Shown here in pieces: positions 1 to 7,327 of a stretch of 18,554 bases of DNA. A program made the position numbers and the translations under genes. The stretch lies in contig JBAXYJ010000025.1 in NCBI GenBank assembly GCA_041670885.1, positions 1-18,554 of the forward strand, in the 5' to 3' direction. The notes under the pieces are model-generated. The model saw only the letters and a list, made by a program, of their open reading frames with translations. It was not told the DNA's origin and searched no databases. The DNA is from JAJBWD01 sp041670885. GTDB lineage: Bacteria; Bacillota; Clostridia; Clostridiales; Clostridiaceae. Numbering within the stretch: position 1 is the first letter of the stretch; each line of letters starts with the position of its first letter.

Positions 1-361
1 CTTTTGTATGCGGTAATCCCTATTACCATTAATCTTAACAATTAATAGTTTACAGGTAAATCCACGAATCTACAAATGTGAGGTCACTTCATATTGTCTT
101 GTTAATAATGTAATAGTTATACATTTTTTTATATATTTTGTCAAATTGTTATTATTTATATTTTACTTAAAATGTATATTCATACTGATGTTACAGTTTA
201 TAAAATTCATCCTCAAATCCAAACAGTATCCAACCAATAGTCAGCTTACTCCTCTGTAACCTCCTGGGAATGGTTCTAAAAAAGAAAATGAACAATATAA
301 TATTAAACTTTTTAATGATTTTGAAGTTTATTTAAATAATTTTTTTGAGGGGCGAGAAAAT
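1..361. other. A+T-rich stretch without a recognised gene
   Basis: I see no convincing gene start here. Small inverted repeats are visible, for example GGTAAT (12-17) with ATTACC (22-27). Part of the stretch (from 260) is an open frame that continues into the small ORF at 362-604, but it has no ATG. The stretch probably belongs to the remnant of an integrated element whose integrase and tRNA target lie to the right. Confidence 0.4.
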
Positions 362-604
362 TTGTTGTCTATTGAGGAAATAAAAACTATATACGGTATA
401 TTTGGTTCAATTCTTAATTCTATTGATTTAAATATAATATCTTCTAAAAAAGAGGATATTATATTTAGAGCAAGCAAATATGGAGAAAATATTTTAAAAA
501 ACTTGAGTAAAAAAATTGATGAATTACTAGAATTTGAATTTTATAAGTTAGAGAAAAATGATTATAAGGTCCCATCCAATGAAAAAGAAGGTAATAAAGA
601 ATAA
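362..604 (+). CDS. Hypothetical protein, possibly a 5'-truncated remnant
   Basis: An 80-residue, charged, Lys/Glu-rich product without membrane segments or a family I recognise. The only plausible start is TTG at 362, preceded by GAGGGG about nine bases upstream. The same frame is open back to 260, and those extra codons also read like protein (Lys/Glu/Asn-rich), so the ORF may be the 3' part of a longer gene that lost its start. It lies upstream of the broken integrase in what looks like a decayed integrated element, so it may be cargo. No function can be assigned. Confidence 0.35.
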   Translation: MLSIEEIKTIYGIFGSILNSIDLNIISSKKEDIIFRASKYGENILKNLSKKIDELLEFEFYKLEKNDYKVPSNEKEGNKE

Positions 605-830
605 GTAGCTTCCCCGATATTATCGGGTTACCCTTATATCGCATTTCTGATTATTTGGAAATGCGAATAAGAAATGCTACTAAAAATATTTTAACTGAAA
701 GCAAAATTGTTCTTACCTATACCCCTCTGCAAAATTGCAGACAGCTTATTCTTTACACGTTGCCCTCGTCATTATGACGAGCCCCTAAGGATCGTTACTA
801 TCAGTTACCATCCTGAAAGGTAACCAAATA
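605..830. other. Cluster of hairpins between orphan ORF and integrase
   Basis: At least five stem-loops are packed together. CCCGAT/ATCGGG (613-618 with 622-627) and an extended stem CTTAT..CGCATTTC/GAAATGCG..ATAAG (633-647 with 658-671) are both enclosed by GTAGC/GCTAC (605-609 with 676-680), which together draw a three-way junction. These are followed by CTGCA/TGCAG (727-731 with 736-740), CTCGTCA/TGACGAG (765-771 with 775-781) and GTTACC/GGTAAC (804-809 with 819-824). No T-run follows the first structure, so it is not a simple terminator. It could be a structured RNA, a leader before the integrase, or an element end or origin. I do not recognise a known family. Confidence 0.45.
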
Positions 831-910
831 TTATTGGGTAGGCTTTAAAGGTCATTACTAATATTCACTACCTCTGGGTATTAATTATTAAATAGAAAGG
901 AGGTCCTATT

Positions 911-2385
911 ATGGCAGCAATAGAAAAGCGTGGAGAGAATTCCTATAGGCTTATTGTATCTTGTGGATATGATAAACAAGGTAAAAAACTAATGAAGCGT
1001 AAGACAATAGATCTATCACATATTAAGCCAAACAAACAGGAAGATGAAGCTAAAAGGCAATGGGTCCTGTTTAAAGATGAAATTGAAAAAGGTTTATTCC
1101 TGGATTCAGGAAAGATAACTTTTGAAGATTTCATTGAGAAGTGGTTAAAGGATTATGCAGAGCCGGAACTGGCCCCAAAAACTTTATTCCGGTATAAAGA
1201 ACTGTTAGAATCCCGTATCATACCTGCAATCGGTCATATAAAAGTAAATCAGCTGCAGCCTACTCACCTTACAGAATTTTATAATAACCTCAGGGAAAAA
1301 GGGATAAGTTTGATAATAAATATTCTCCAAAGAAAGACTTTATTAAAATTATCACTGATATAGGCTTAACAAAGAAAGATATAATAACAAAATCCGGAAT
1401 AGATGAAAGTACATTAAAGAGAATAGAGCAGGGAGAAAGTGTTCAAACTTCAACTGTAAGTAAGGTATGTTTGGCGATTAATGAACCTGTTAATATATTA
1501 TTTGACCCAATCAAGTAAGAAAAATCACTATCAGAGAGAACTATATTACACCATCATAGACTTATATCAAGTATACTGACTTGTGCGGTACAGTGGGGAT
1601 TTATTCTTAATAATCCAGCTTCAAGAGTTAAAGCTCCAAAGATAGAAAAGAAGGAAGCGAGACATTATGACATAGAGCAGACGGAATATATTTTAGAGCT
1701 TTTAGAAGATGAACCTATAAAGTACAAGACAGCTGTTAATATAGCAATATATGGCGGTATGAGGTTAGGGGAGCTTGATGGATTAGATTGGCCTGATATT
1801 GACTTAGATAATGGATTATTAAACATAGATAAAGCTCTGCAGCATTTAAAGGGAAGAGGTACCTTTGTTAAATCACCAAAGAATGAAAGCAGCATTCGAG
1901 TAATATCATTACCTGATTCAGTAATAAGCATAATACGTGAATATAAACTATGGCAGAATGGAGAAAAAGCTAAACTAGGGGGATCTATGGCACAAAGAAT
2001 ATGATAATATCTTTACCACATTTGATGGGAAACCTATTTATCCATCTACAATAAGTAATTGGTTTAGGAAGTTTATCAAAAGCATAATGAAGACATTATG
2101 AGAGATGATGCCATCCAAATAAAAGATAAAGATAAATATCTTCTTCCGGCAATTAATTTTCATGGATTAAGGCATACATCTGCAACAATTCTTATAAATC
2201 AGAATACAGATATTTCTACAGTAAGCAAAAGGCTGGGCCACGCCAGGACTTCAACTACTATGGATATTTACTCTCACTCTTTGAGAAAATCAGATAAAAT
2301 TGCAGCAGATAAACTGGAAAATCTCTTTAATAAAAAAGGAGAAAACAAAAGCAAGGATAGAAAATATCTTTGCTTTTTTTATTGA
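911..2385 (+). pseudogene. Broken tyrosine site-specific integrase with embedded helix-turn-helix
   Basis: The start is ATG 911 after a perfect AAAGGAGG. The reading continues through an N-terminal arm-binding region, a SAM-like core-binding domain, and a catalytic domain with every expected residue: Arg in GGMRLGE, Lys in KSPKNESS, HGLRHT, LGHART and Tyr in MDIYSHS. It is not intact. One base is missing near 1308-1311, a TAA lies in frame at 1516-1518, one G is extra in the G-run 1978-1982, and one A is missing in the A-run 2078-2081. Between the core-binding and catalytic parts (1312-1515) the reading resembles an XRE-type helix-turn-helix, with GLTKKDI..SGIDESTLKRIEQG. The gene points toward tRNA-Arg, the likely integration target. 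The three indels sit at or near short homopolymers and could be sequencing errors, but the stop is a substitution. Confidence 0.9.
2347..2380 (+). terminator. Intrinsic terminator of the integrase
   Basis: The stem AAGCAAGGATA / TATCTTTGCTT (one G-T wobble) has a GAAAA loop and is followed directly by a run of T. It lies inside the last codons of the current integrase frame, so the original stop codon was probably upstream and the C-terminal tail is out of register. Confidence 0.75.
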
Positions 2386-2420
2386 ATTATGATGCTTTTT
2401 TCTGTGATATTTTATATTGG

Positions 2421-2441
2421 TAGTACCCAAATAGTACCCAA
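2421..2441. repeat. Tandem direct repeat TAGTACCCAA x2
   Basis: Two copies of TAGTACCCAA (2421-2430 and 2432-2441) lie with an 11-base period, close to one helical turn, between the integrase gene and the tRNA. The place and spacing suit arm-type integrase binding sites beside an attachment core. This role is inferred. Confidence 0.5.
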
Positions 2442-2473
2442 TTCATCATTTGTACTGATTTCAAAGAAAAACA

Positions 2474-2507
2474 AAAAGCTCACAAACCATTATGGCTGTG
2501 AGCTTTT
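2474..2507 (-). terminator. Terminator of tRNA-Arg
   Basis: An 11-bp perfect stem, AAAAGCTCACA (2474-2484) with TGTGAGCTTTT (2497-2507), starts three bases after the encoded CCA of the minus-strand tRNA and is followed on that strand by a T-rich run. If the element integrated in the tRNA 3' end, this terminator came with the element side. Confidence 0.8.
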
Positions 2508-2509
2508 CT

Positions 2510-2585
2510 TGGTGCACCCGAGAGGAATTGAACCTCCGGCCAACGGTTTAGGAAACCGCTGCTCTATCCCCTGAGCTACGGATGC
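2510..2585 (-). tRNA. tRNA-Arg (anticodon CCT)
   Basis: The 76-nt cloverleaf includes an encoded CCA. The acceptor stem is GCATCCG with CGGGTGC (one T-G pair) and the discriminator base is A. The D-arm is AGCTCAGGGGATAGAGC, the anticodon stem is GCGGT/ACCGT around TTCCTAA, and the T-arm is GGAGGTTCAATTCCTCT. The anticodon CCT reads AGG. The 3' end faces the broken integrase, the usual arrangement when a tRNA gene serves as attachment site. The tRNA itself looks intact. Confidence 0.97.
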
Positions 2586-2646
2586 ATATTCTATCTTTCA
2601 GCTCCATAAAAATTTCAATACATGCTTTTATAGAACTCACCCTAAT

Positions 2647-2675
2647 ATTCTAGTACAGAATACTAATAATGTCAA
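2647..2675 (-). promoter_or_regulatory. Sigma-A promoter of tRNA-Arg
   Basis: On the minus strand TTGACA (2675-2670) and TAGAAT (2652-2647) are separated by exactly 17 bases. Transcription would start near 2640, about 55 nt before the mature tRNA 5' end. A REP-like palindrome lies about 20 bases upstream of the -35. Confidence 0.8.
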
Positions 2676-2696
2676 TAAGTCGAAAAGTCGAGACTA

Positions 2697-2723
2697 ATAG
2701 GTTGGGGACAGGTCCAAACCTAT
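2697..2723 (+). repeat. REP-like palindrome, intergenic copy
   Basis: This is a 27-nt imperfect palindrome with core GGGGACAGGTCC. ATAGGTT pairs with AACCTAT, then comes one G/A mismatch, then GGG pairs with TCC including a G-T wobble, and the loop is ACAGG. It is the fullest copy of a motif found many times in the window, and it sits between the tRNA promoter and psd. Confidence 0.75.
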
Positions 2724-2957
2724 GTATACTAATGTAAAAATAAAACTTTATTAAATTAAGGCTGTATTCATTGTATATTACTTGTATTCATGTTATTATT
2801 TACTATATTTATGTTATTATTTTACATTTCATTTGCTTTTTTTATAAATATCAGATAAAATTATAAACACTTAATTAAGAAAATTTAAAATTATGTAATT
2901 TTCTAAACGAAGATACGTAAAACTGATAATTCTAATAAATTTTAGCAGGGGAACAAT

Positions 2958-3851
2958 ATGATATCTTATTATAATAGGGAAAATAAAACCTACCAAAATG
3001 AAAACGTTGTTGGAGATGGTCCATTAAATTGGATGTACAGTACCAGACTAGGAATGGGATTATTGGAAGCCATAGTTAAGAAAAAATTATTTTCATCTGT
3101 ATATGGTAAATTTCTAGATTCGAAATTAAGCAAAAAAAAGATAGCTCCGTTTATTGAAGAATATGGAGTAAACTCTGAGGAATCTGAACAGGAATCAAAG
3201 AATTTTAAAACCTTTAATGAGTTCTTTTACAGAAAATTAAAAAATGCTGCAAGGCCTATTCAGATGGAAGATAACGTTTTAATATCACCTGGAGACGGAA
3301 AGATATTGGCATATAAAGATATAAAGAAGGATGCCTTAATTCAAATTAAAGGCATTACATATAGTCTCAGAGAGCTTATTCGCGATGACACACTTTCAAA
3401 TAAATATAGCCATGGATCTATGATAGTTTTGAGGCTTTGTCCAACAGATTACCACAGATTCCATTTTATAGATGGCGGAACTTGTGAAAAACCAACTAGG
3501 ATAAAAGGATATTATTATTCTGTCAATCCTATTGCATTATCAACAGTGAACAAGCTGTTTTGCCAAAATAAAAGGCAGTATTCCATTTTACACAGCAAAA
3601 ATTTTAAGGATGTGCTTTACGTTGAAGTTGGTGCCACCTGTGTTGGCTCTATAATAGATACCTACACCCCCGATTCCGATGTAAATAAGGGGGATGAAAA
3701 GGGATATTTCAAGTTCGGCGGATCCACAGTAATATTGTTTTTCCAAAAGGATACTATTCTTATAGACAAAGATATTATGACACATTCAGATTTAGGTATT
3801 GAGACCCAGGTTAAGTTGGGTGAAAAAATTGGTATAAAAAGTAGTTTATAA
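2958..3851 (+). CDS. psd: Phosphatidylserine decarboxylase proenzyme
   Basis: Converts phosphatidylserine to phosphatidylethanolamine at the membrane. It is made as a proenzyme that cleaves itself to produce a pyruvoyl group. The 297-residue length is normal for the clostridial type. The N-terminal part (LNWMYSTRLGMG, SSVYGKFLDSKLSKKKIAPF) is the lipid-binding region of this subgroup, followed by SPGDGKI, the conserved TDYHRFHF block, and the cleavage site GGST with the pyruvoyl-forming Ser256, leaving an alpha chain of about 42 residues. ATG 2958 follows GGGGA at good spacing. The gene stands alone on the plus strand with its own terminator. The upstream 370 bases hold the tRNA promoter, a REP-like palindrome, and an inverted repeat AGAAAATT/AATTTTCT near 2879-2905 of unknown role. 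Confidence 0.95.
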   Translation: MISYYNRENKTYQNENVVGDGPLNWMYSTRLGMGLLEAIVKKKLFSSVYGKFLDSKLSKKKIAPFIEEYGVNSEESEQESKNFKTFNEFFYRKLKNAARPIQMEDNVLISPGDGKILAYKDIKKDALIQIKGITYSLRELIRDDTLSNKYSHGSMIVLRLCPTDYHRFHFIDGGTCEKPTRIKGYYYSVNPIALSTVNKLFCQNKRQYSILHSKNFKDVLYVEVGATCVGSIIDTYTPDSDVNKGDEKGYFKFGGSTVILFFQKDTILIDKDIMTHSDLGIETQVKLGEKIGIKSSL

Positions 3852-3870
3852 TAGTAAATATTAAAAGTTT

Positions 3871-3931
3871 GCAGAGGGTAAGGCTTGCATAAAAAAGGCA
3901 GCTTATTACCACCCTCTGCTTTTATTTTTTT
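3871..3931 (+). terminator. Long-stem terminator after psd
   Basis: GCAGAGGGT (3871-3879) pairs with ACCCTCTGC (3911-3919). The loop folds further through GGTAA/TTACC and GCTTGC/GCAGC, and a T-rich tract follows to 3931. It separates psd from the convergent minus-strand gene. Confidence 0.8.
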
Positions 3932-3939
3932 GTTTGAAA

Positions 3940-3960
3940 GGTTTAGACCTGTCCCTAACC
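3940..3960 (-). repeat. REP-like copy overlapping the cyuA-like stop codon
   Basis: Read on the minus strand it begins GGTTAGGGACAGG and ends TCTAAACC. GGTT/AACC pair, the mismatch is at the same place as in the 2697-2723 copy (A/A here), and then G-T, G-C and G-T pairs close the same ACAGG loop. The GGTTAG at its start forms the last glycine codon and the TAG stop of the gene at 3955-5268. Confidence 0.7.
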
Positions 3961-5268
3961 CTCTTTATTAATTCTTTGCATGATACTCAGTATTACCTTG
4001 TCTGTGTGAGCCATGCTTTCAGATAATTCACCCATATGCTTTATGGTTTCTTCCAGGTTTTCTTCAACAATTCCGTTTTTATTCGGTATTACTCTATTGC
4101 TGCAGGCAAGTATGGCTGAAAAATATGCTGTTGAAACGGCTGTTGCCGATTTAAGCGCACAACCACTTTTAGCACCATCGCAAATCATCCCGGAAACATT
4201 TCCTACCATATTTTTTATTGCTCCCTTTACTCCTTCATAGCCTCCATCCATAAAAATGCAGTAAGCAGAAGATAGTCCAACTCCAGCCGCAGTGGCTGCA
4301 CCGCAGAGAGGAGATAATCTTCCAGTGTAATGCTTGATGTATCCTGTTATGATATGCGATAATGCTAATGCCTTCAGTAAGGTTACTTCATCTGCATTGA
4401 AATCCTCTTTATATTGGTATAAAGGAATCGATTGGACAAGCCCCATGTTGCCACTGCCATTGCTGCTCATAACAGGAAGAGGTGTTCCCTTCATTCTTGC
4501 ATCAGATGCAGCTGCTACAAGTGCTATTGCTCTATTTATATAACTGCTTTCGATTTTATTGTTATTCATACTGCTTTGCAGCTGATATCCCATTCCAACT
4601 CCAAGGGGCTCAAAAATTCCAGCATGAGCTATTTTCATATTCATAATAAGCCCTTCTTCTAAGAATCTTAGCTCTTCATAGGATAATCTCTGTACTTCAT
4701 CTACAATGTTTTTTATCGTAAGATCATATATCCCATGGCAGGGACAGGTCTGAACCTTATTATTTTCATCCCCGTCATCCACTCTTAATAGAATTCTATC
4801 ATTTTTTTCTAACAGAACAAATTTGTTATGCCTATCCTCTATAATAACTCTTGAATATTCATTTTTTACCTTTATTACCATCTCTATGTATATCTTTTTA
4901 TCTGTGTCTTTAAGTTCAACAGTTAATCTGCCGTCTTTAATCAAATTTTTAGCATAGACAACATCTTCTCTGGTAACATTTTGAAATATGTTTAACTGTT
5001 CTTCTGAACCCTTGTGTACAACTCCTAATACAGCAGCTATGTTTATTCCGATTTCATCGGTATTTGGGATTCCCACCCCCATAGCATTTTTGAAGATATT
5101 AGGACTAATTATAAGATTTACTGAATTGATTTTCCTATAGTCTAAAATATTAAGTAATTCTGAAGCTTTTGCACCTGCCAGAGCAATTGCTGCCGGTTCC
5201 GTGCACCCCACCGCTGGAACCACCTCATTTTTTAAAAAATCTAATATCATTCCTTTTGCATTACTCAT
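3955..5268 (-). CDS. cyuA: L-cysteine desulfidase family protein (UPF0597, CyuA/YhaM-like)
   Basis: The family breaks L-cysteine down to pyruvate, ammonia and sulfide with an oxygen-sensitive [4Fe-4S] cluster, and is related to the serine dehydratase alpha chain. The 437 residues match the E. coli protein in length. Family signatures are PAVGCTEPAAIALA (Cys22), SGNMGLVQSIPL, SPLCGAATAAGVG and GMICDGAKSGCALK, with the conserved cysteines as likely cluster ligands. ATG 5268 follows GGGGATTAACT. Upstream lies a -24/-12 promoter, and the next gene encodes a sigma-54 activator, so expression is probably induced by its substrate. Two oddities occur. The region near residues 171-176 (VQTCPC) is encoded by a REP-like copy read antisense, and the stop codon lies in another copy. 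L-serine as substrate cannot be excluded. Confidence 0.88.
   Translation of the reverse strand: MSNAKGMILDFLKNEVVPAVGCTEPAAIALAGAKASELLNILDYRKINSVNLIISPNIFKNAMGVGIPNTDEIGINIAAVLGVVHKGSEEQLNIFQNVTREDVVYAKNLIKDGRLTVELKDTDKKIYIEMVIKVKNEYSRVIIEDRHNKFVLLEKNDRILLRVDDGDENNKVQTCPCHGIYDLTIKNIVDEVQRLSYEELRFLEEGLIMNMKIAHAGIFEPLGVGMGYQLQSSMNNNKIESSYINRAIALVAAASDARMKGTPLPVMSSNGSGNMGLVQSIPLYQYKEDFNADEVTLLKALALSHIITGYIKHYTGRLSPLCGAATAAGVGLSSAYCIFMDGGYEGVKGAIKNMVGNVSGMICDGAKSGCALKSATAVSTAYFSAILACSNRVIPNKNGIVEENLEETIKHMGELSESMAHTDKVILSIMQRINKEG
4741..4756 (+). repeat. REP-like copy inside the cyuA-like gene
   Basis: GGGACAGGTCTGAACC keeps the core and the 3' AACC arm, but the 5' arm is replaced by CCATGGCA. 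It is read antisense as Val-Gln-Thr-Cys-Pro in a linker that I do not recognise as conserved. Confidence 0.6.
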
Positions 5269-5310
5269 AGTTAATCCCCTTTTTATTTATTTTGCATTGC
5301 ATTATATAAT

Positions 5311-5326
5311 AGCAATTTATATGCCA
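5311..5326 (-). promoter_or_regulatory. Sigma-54 (-24/-12) promoter of the cyuA-like gene
   Basis: On the minus strand the sequence is TGGCATATAAATTGCT. GG and GC are separated by exactly ten bases, as the sigma-54 consensus TGGCAC-N5-TTGC requires. The start of transcription would be near 5300, about 32 nt before the ATG at 5268. The adjacent gene encodes a sigma-54 activator. Confidence 0.85.
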
Positions 5327-5442
5327 ATCTAAATTAGCACAATAAGTTTACTTTATTTACCATTGTTTTGTGATTTATTTACATATATTCTGTAGTATAG
5401 ATTAGTTATCCGATATATTTGAATAAATTTATAGAATATTGA

Positions 5443-5456
5443 TTTATTCGAATAAA
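5443..5456. promoter_or_regulatory. Perfect 14-bp palindrome
   Basis: TTTATTCGAATAAA is self-complementary, and a partial copy of its right half, TTTGAATAAATTT, lies at about 5418-5430. It sits between the large inverted repeat and the -24/-12 promoter, so it may be a regulator site. The role is unknown, and an A+T-rich background makes chance possible. Confidence 0.35.
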
Positions 5457-5460
5457 ATAA

Positions 5461-5509
5461 ATGTCTCATAATGATATAACAATTTAATGTTTATATCATT
5501 ATGAGACAT
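5461..5509. promoter_or_regulatory. Large inverted repeat: likely activator site and/or terminator
   Basis: There are perfect 18-bp arms, 5461-5478 beginning ATGTCTCATAATGA and 5492-5509 ending TCATTATGAGACAT, separated by 13 bases. It lies 135-200 bases upstream of the -24/-12 promoter, the usual distance for a sigma-54 upstream activating sequence. The arm sequence recurs before the activator gene (7292-7310). It also starts ten bases after the stop of the activator gene and is followed on the minus strand by a T-rich stretch, so it could also end that transcript. Confidence 0.7.
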
Positions 5510-5518
5510 AGCTAAATT

Positions 5519-7255
5519 TTATAATGAGTATTTTTTTATCCTTCTATATAATGTAGCCCTGCTTATGCCAAGTTCTTTTGCGGCCATTTCTATGGACTTT
5601 GAGCCTTTGCCATATTTGCCAATAATCTTCTTTATCTCTTCTTCTTCCATACGTTTCAGGTTTACTTCACATGTATTTTTACATTTAAAGGTTTTAAATC
5701 TGCTGGGTAAATCCTCCAGGGTTATTATTTTGTTAGAAGTAATATTAATTGAATATTCTATGGTATTCTCCAGTTCTCTGATGTTACCCGGCCATAGATA
5801 TTCACTAAACAAATGATTTATACCATCGTCTATACCGCGGATATTCTTTTCTAATTTAATGTTGAATCTATTAATAAAATGGTTAATAAGCAGGTTCAGG
5901 TCTGTCCCTCTTTCCCTGAGCGGTGGAACGTTTATTGGAATTACCGCAAGCCGGAAGTAAAGATCCTTTCTGAAAGATCCTTCGAAAACTTTTTTTTCCA
6001 GATCAGAGTTAGTTGCTGCTATAACTTTAACATCTATATTTATGGGGAATTTTCCCCCTACTCGTTCTATGGTCTTTTCCTGCAGCACTCTAAGCAGCTT
6101 TGACTGAAGGTTTATAGGAATCTCACTTATTTCATCTAAAAATATAACTCCTTTATTAGACATTTCAAACTTTCCCGGCTTTCCGCCCCTCTTTGCACCG
6201 GTAAAAGCCCCTTCTTCATAACCGAACAATTCACTTTCAAAAAGCTGTTCCGGTATAGCAGCACAATTTACTGTTATAAATGGTCCCTTAAAATTTCCTT
6301 CATTATATATAGCCCTTGCAAAAAGTTCTTTGCCTGTCCCACTCTCTCCTTGTATTAATATAGTTGACTTTGAGGCAGAAGCCCTTCTTGAAAGCTCCTT
6401 TACATCTTTAAGTACCCTTGATTCACCTACTATATCATTAAAAGAAGTTTTTATATTCTCAGATATAAAATAGTTAATATTATTTATTACTTCTTCCATT
6501 TCATCAAATATAAATAAGATTCCCATAAGTTCATTATTTAAATATATGGATTTTGCCTTAAATATTCCTCTGATATTTTCTTTTCTATAAATAAAGCTTT
6601 GGTTAGTAATACTGTAATTTTTTTCTCTAAATAAACAAAGATTAATATTTTTGAAATATCTGCTTATGTTATTGCTATCTTTACTGCCTATTTTTAAAAT
6701 ATTATTTCCCTTTGGATTTATATACTTTATATTTCCCTGCGAATCAGTAAGTGCTATCCCGCTGTCAAAAATATTAATAACCTCACTAAGCTCAGCCGCC
6801 AACAGATTTATTTTCTCAGACTTTTCATGATCTATAAGCTTCAGGACTATCAATTCCCCCATTTTATTTAGAAATTGAAGCAGTTCTCTTTCATTTTTTA
6901 GAATTTCTTTTTTCTGATTTTCCTGAAATGCAACAAGACCAATAACCCCTGCTACTTCCTTATTATAAAATATAGGGGAGGCTACTTCAGCACTTTCCTT
7001 GCATTTATCTCTTTCTTCACAATACAGGCAAGCCATATTCTCTCTTGGATTTTCAATAATATAGCTATTTCCCGTTTCCATAGTGTACCCAAAGGCTGAA
7101 TTATTATTTATTTTATTCCCTATATTTTCCTTGTAAAGACCTGTCCCTGCAATTCTTATAAGCTTATTATCGCAAATCGTTACATCAACATTTAAAACAG
7201 CGGATATGGCTTCGGCAATTTTTTGTATATTTTCCCTGATTTCATATAAATTCAT
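5519..7255 (-). CDS. Sigma-54-dependent transcriptional activator (GAF/PAS sensor, AAA+, Fis HTH)
   Basis: A bacterial enhancer-binding protein that opens sigma-54 promoters using ATP. The N-terminal about 150 residues look like a GAF-type sensor with CLYCEERDKC and a VAGVIGLVAF strand. A PAS domain follows at about 160-260 (GIALTDSQGNIKYINPKG). The AAA+ domain has Walker A GESGTGKE, the sigma-54-contacting GAFTGA loop, a Walker B GVIFLDEISE and RKDLYFRL. The C terminus ends in a Fis-type HTH (AAKELGISRATLYRRIKKY). I chose ATG 7255 and not the in-frame ATG 7261 because GGAG lies eight bases before 7255 and only two before 7261. It probably controls the neighbouring cyuA-like gene. The Cys cluster could bind metal or sense redox state, but this is not shown. 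Confidence 0.93.
   Translation of the reverse strand: MNLYEIRENIQKIAEAISAVLNVDVTICDNKLIRIAGTGLYKENIGNKINNNSAFGYTMETGNSYIIENPRENMACLYCEERDKCKESAEVASPIFYNKEVAGVIGLVAFQENQKKEILKNERELLQFLNKMGELIVLKLIDHEKSEKINLLAAELSEVINIFDSGIALTDSQGNIKYINPKGNNILKIGSKDSNNISRYFKNINLCLFREKNYSITNQSFIYRKENIRGIFKAKSIYLNNELMGILFIFDEMEEVINNINYFISENIKTSFNDIVGESRVLKDVKELSRRASASKSTILIQGESGTGKELFARAIYNEGNFKGPFITVNCAAIPEQLFESELFGYEEGAFTGAKRGGKPGKFEMSNKGVIFLDEISEIPINLQSKLLRVLQEKTIERVGGKFPINIDVKVIAATNSDLEKKVFEGSFRKDLYFRLAVIPINVPPLRERGTDLNLLINHFINRFNIKLEKNIRGIDDGINHLFSEYLWPGNIRELENTIEYSINITSNKIITLEDLPSRFKTFKCKNTCEVNLKRMEEEEIKKIIGKYGKGSKSIEMAAKELGISRATLYRRIKKYSL
7137..7152 (-). repeat. Possible REP-like core in the activator gene
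   Basis: On the minus strand GCAGGGACAGGTCTT encodes Ala-Gly-Thr-Gly-Leu. The core and TCT flank match the repeat, but AGTG may simply be the natural protein sequence of this sensor family, so this copy is doubtful. Confidence 0.3.
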
Positions 7256-7291
7256 AAGCATATCTCCTCATAAAAACTTTTCATAATCTCA

Positions 7292-7327
7292 TTATATCAA
7301 ATTGAGACATGCAGGGACAGGTCTCAA
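7292..7327. promoter_or_regulatory. Third copy of the activator-site motif, before the activator gene
   Basis: TTATATCAAATTGAGACAT (7292-7310) matches the right arm of the 5461-5509 inverted repeat at 16 of 19 positions, with the three differences clustered in the middle. TTGAGAC (7302-7308) also pairs with GTCTCAA (7321-7327). It lies 37-55 bases upstream of the activator start, which suggests autoregulation. Confidence 0.6.

Noticed and set aside
662..781. 39-codon frame that could be an excisionase
   Set aside because: No ribosome binding site, no HTH pattern, and it crosses several hairpins.
2389..2574. 61-codon plus-strand frame across the tRNA
   Set aside because: It runs through the antisense of tRNA-Arg and its terminator, with no ribosome binding site.
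2770..2830. Near-repeat of ATGTTATTATTTTAC before psd
   Set aside because: Two imperfect A+T-rich copies only; within expectation for this DNA. No CRISPR array is seen anywhere in the window.
4013..4662. Open frames on the plus strand opposite the cyuA-like gene
   Set aside because: They are antisense shadows with no ribosome binding sites and no family likeness.
5893..5908. GGGACAGACCTGAACC in the activator gene (minus strand)
   Set aside because: It resembles the repeat at 14 of 16 places compared with the 4741 copy, but it codes the conserved PPLRERG-x-D-L block, so I do not count it as a safe copy.
6325..6345. GGGACAGG in the Walker A part of the sigma-54 activator gene
   Set aside because: It is the natural coding of Gly-Thr-Gly in GESGTGKE, which all such proteins have, so this copy is probably chance.
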